64,000 bases of DNA from Pseudomonas grimontii (GTDB taxonomy: Bacteria > Pseudomonadota > Gammaproteobacteria > Pseudomonadales > Pseudomonadaceae), in assembly GCF_007858185.1 (NCBI RefSeq), contig NZ_VFES01000015.1, forward strand, positions 124,001 to 188,000, read 5' to 3'. The stretch's first letter is position 1. Each line of letters opens with the position of its first letter. The translations under genes and the position numbers were made by a program. A model generated the notes under the pieces. It had not been told where the DNA came from and made no database searches. It saw only the letters and a list, made by a program, of their open reading frames with translations. This document shows, piece after piece, positions 63,311 to 64,000 of this stretch.

Positions 63311-63505
63311 GTGTCTCCTTAAAAATGCACTGCGCCAGGCGCGGATTGCCCAAGCATACCGACGGGACCGCCGGGCGACCAGTGCTCAAACAACCAGCAG
63401 GTGCGCGCTCTAACGGGGTTTTAAAACAAGCGTATGTTTTTTCATTGACAGCTCCCTGGCATCCTCATAACCTCGCCAGACTTTCAACGTACCGGGAAAA
63501 CGGAC

Positions 63506-64000
63506 GTGGGCAGCATCTATTTGATTCGACATGGCCAGGCCTCCTTCGGTGCAGACGACTATGACGTCCTGTCGCCCGTCGGCGTGGAACAAGCGCAAGT
63601 GCTCGGTCGTCACCTGGCGGATATGGGCCTGGTGTTCGACCGTTGCGTGGCCGGCGACCTGCGCCGCCAGCAGCACACGGCCACCGCCGCCTTCGATCAA
63701 TACAGCACCCTCGGCCTGCCTGTTCCTGCATTGGAAACCGACAGCGCCTTCAACGAATTCGACGCCGACGCAATCATCCGCGCCCTGCTCCCCGACCTGC
63801 TCAGCAGCGAACCCGACGCCCTGGACATCCTGCGCAACGCCGCGCAAAACCGCAGCGAGTTCCAACGCATCTTCGCCCTGATCATTGAGCGTTGGCTGGC
63901 CGGCACCTATGACACGCCGGGGCTGGAAAGCTGGCTGGGCTTCGTGGAGCGCGTCCAGGGTGGCCTGCAACGCATTCTTGAGGCAGCGGACAACACGCAG
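63506..64000 (+). CDS. Histidine phosphatase family protein, 5' part only
   Basis: A GTG start at 63506 begins GSIYLIRHGQASFG, carrying the RHG phospho-histidine motif of the phosphoglycerate-mutase-like superfamily. 165 codons are visible and the frame is open at the window edge. Later conserved parts include AGDLRRQQHTATAAF (Arg and the second-phosphate pocket) and the acid ETDSAFNEFDAD. The ribosome site is weak. Substrate unknown. Confidence 0.85.
   Translation, partial: MGSIYLIRHGQASFGADDYDVLSPVGVEQAQVLGRHLADMGLVFDRCVAGDLRRQQHTATAAFDQYSTLGLPVPALETDSAFNEFDADAIIRALLPDLLSSEPDALDILRNAAQNRSEFQRIFALIIERWLAGTYDTPGLESWLGFVERVQGGLQRILEAADNTQ

Overview
The window reads as chromosome of a fluorescent Pseudomonas (P. 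fluorescens group). The reasons are the high GC content, dense REP/REPIN palindromes with the TGTGGGAGGGGGCTTG core, a type VI secretion cluster in the gene order of P. aeruginosa HSI-II, and an HbcR-type 3-hydroxybutyrate locus. All identifications come from reading the sequence and from remembered family features. No search was run. No rRNA, tRNA, CRISPR array, prophage or insertion sequence was seen.

Layout. (1) 1-3170: end of a predicted metal-dependent hydrolase, an EIIC-EAL c-di-GMP phosphodiesterase, and a small unknown protein. (2) 3179-23928: a T6SS locus. One overlapping minus-strand operon runs tssA, B, C, E, F, G, clpV, a sigma-54 activator, a 43-residue lipoprotein (orfX), fha, tssJ, K, L, M, a PP2C phosphatase and a Ser/Thr kinase. 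hcp is divergent, behind a sigma-54-like promoter. No VgrG, PAAR or obvious effector is present. (3) 23981-26325: aldo/keto reductase, DUF1543 protein, a composite structured repeat element, and a small parvulin. (4) 26456-37853: a YejABEF-type peptide importer whose last gene overlaps an HbcR-type sigma-54 activator, then a GntP-family permease, 3-hydroxybutyrate dehydrogenase and acetoacetyl-CoA synthetase. The permease has a near-consensus -24/-12 promoter preceded by three repeated inverted-repeat sites. (5) 37994-40808: hybrid histidine kinase and a second parvulin. (6) 40948-47442: two minus-strand units. One holds an IclR regulator, a fold-III PLP ammonia-lyase and a KDG kinase. The other holds a polar amino-acid-type ABC importer plus RidA. 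Together they suggest uptake and breakdown of an amino-sugar acid such as D-glucosaminate. (7) 47776-49977: small exported protein, thioredoxin-like protein, and a TerC-CBS-CorC membrane protein that overlaps it antisense.

(8) 50348-59431: a probable polyol (tetritol-like) locus. It has a SorC regulator, an RpiB-type isomerase, a ribose-type ABC importer, a GolD/DthD-like SDR, a zinc alcohol dehydrogenase, and DhaK plus DhaL. The expected route is import, oxidation to a ketose, phosphorylation, then isomerisation to an aldose phosphate. (9) 59388-64000: a LysR/MFS efflux pair with two matching ATT-N11-AAT boxes, a different palindromic repeat, SohB protease, and the start of a histidine phosphatase.

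The strongest leads are the missed orfX lipoprotein, the triple activator sites interrupted by a REPIN, the three-way-junction repeat at 25455-25879, the D-glucosaminate hypothesis, and the tetritol locus.
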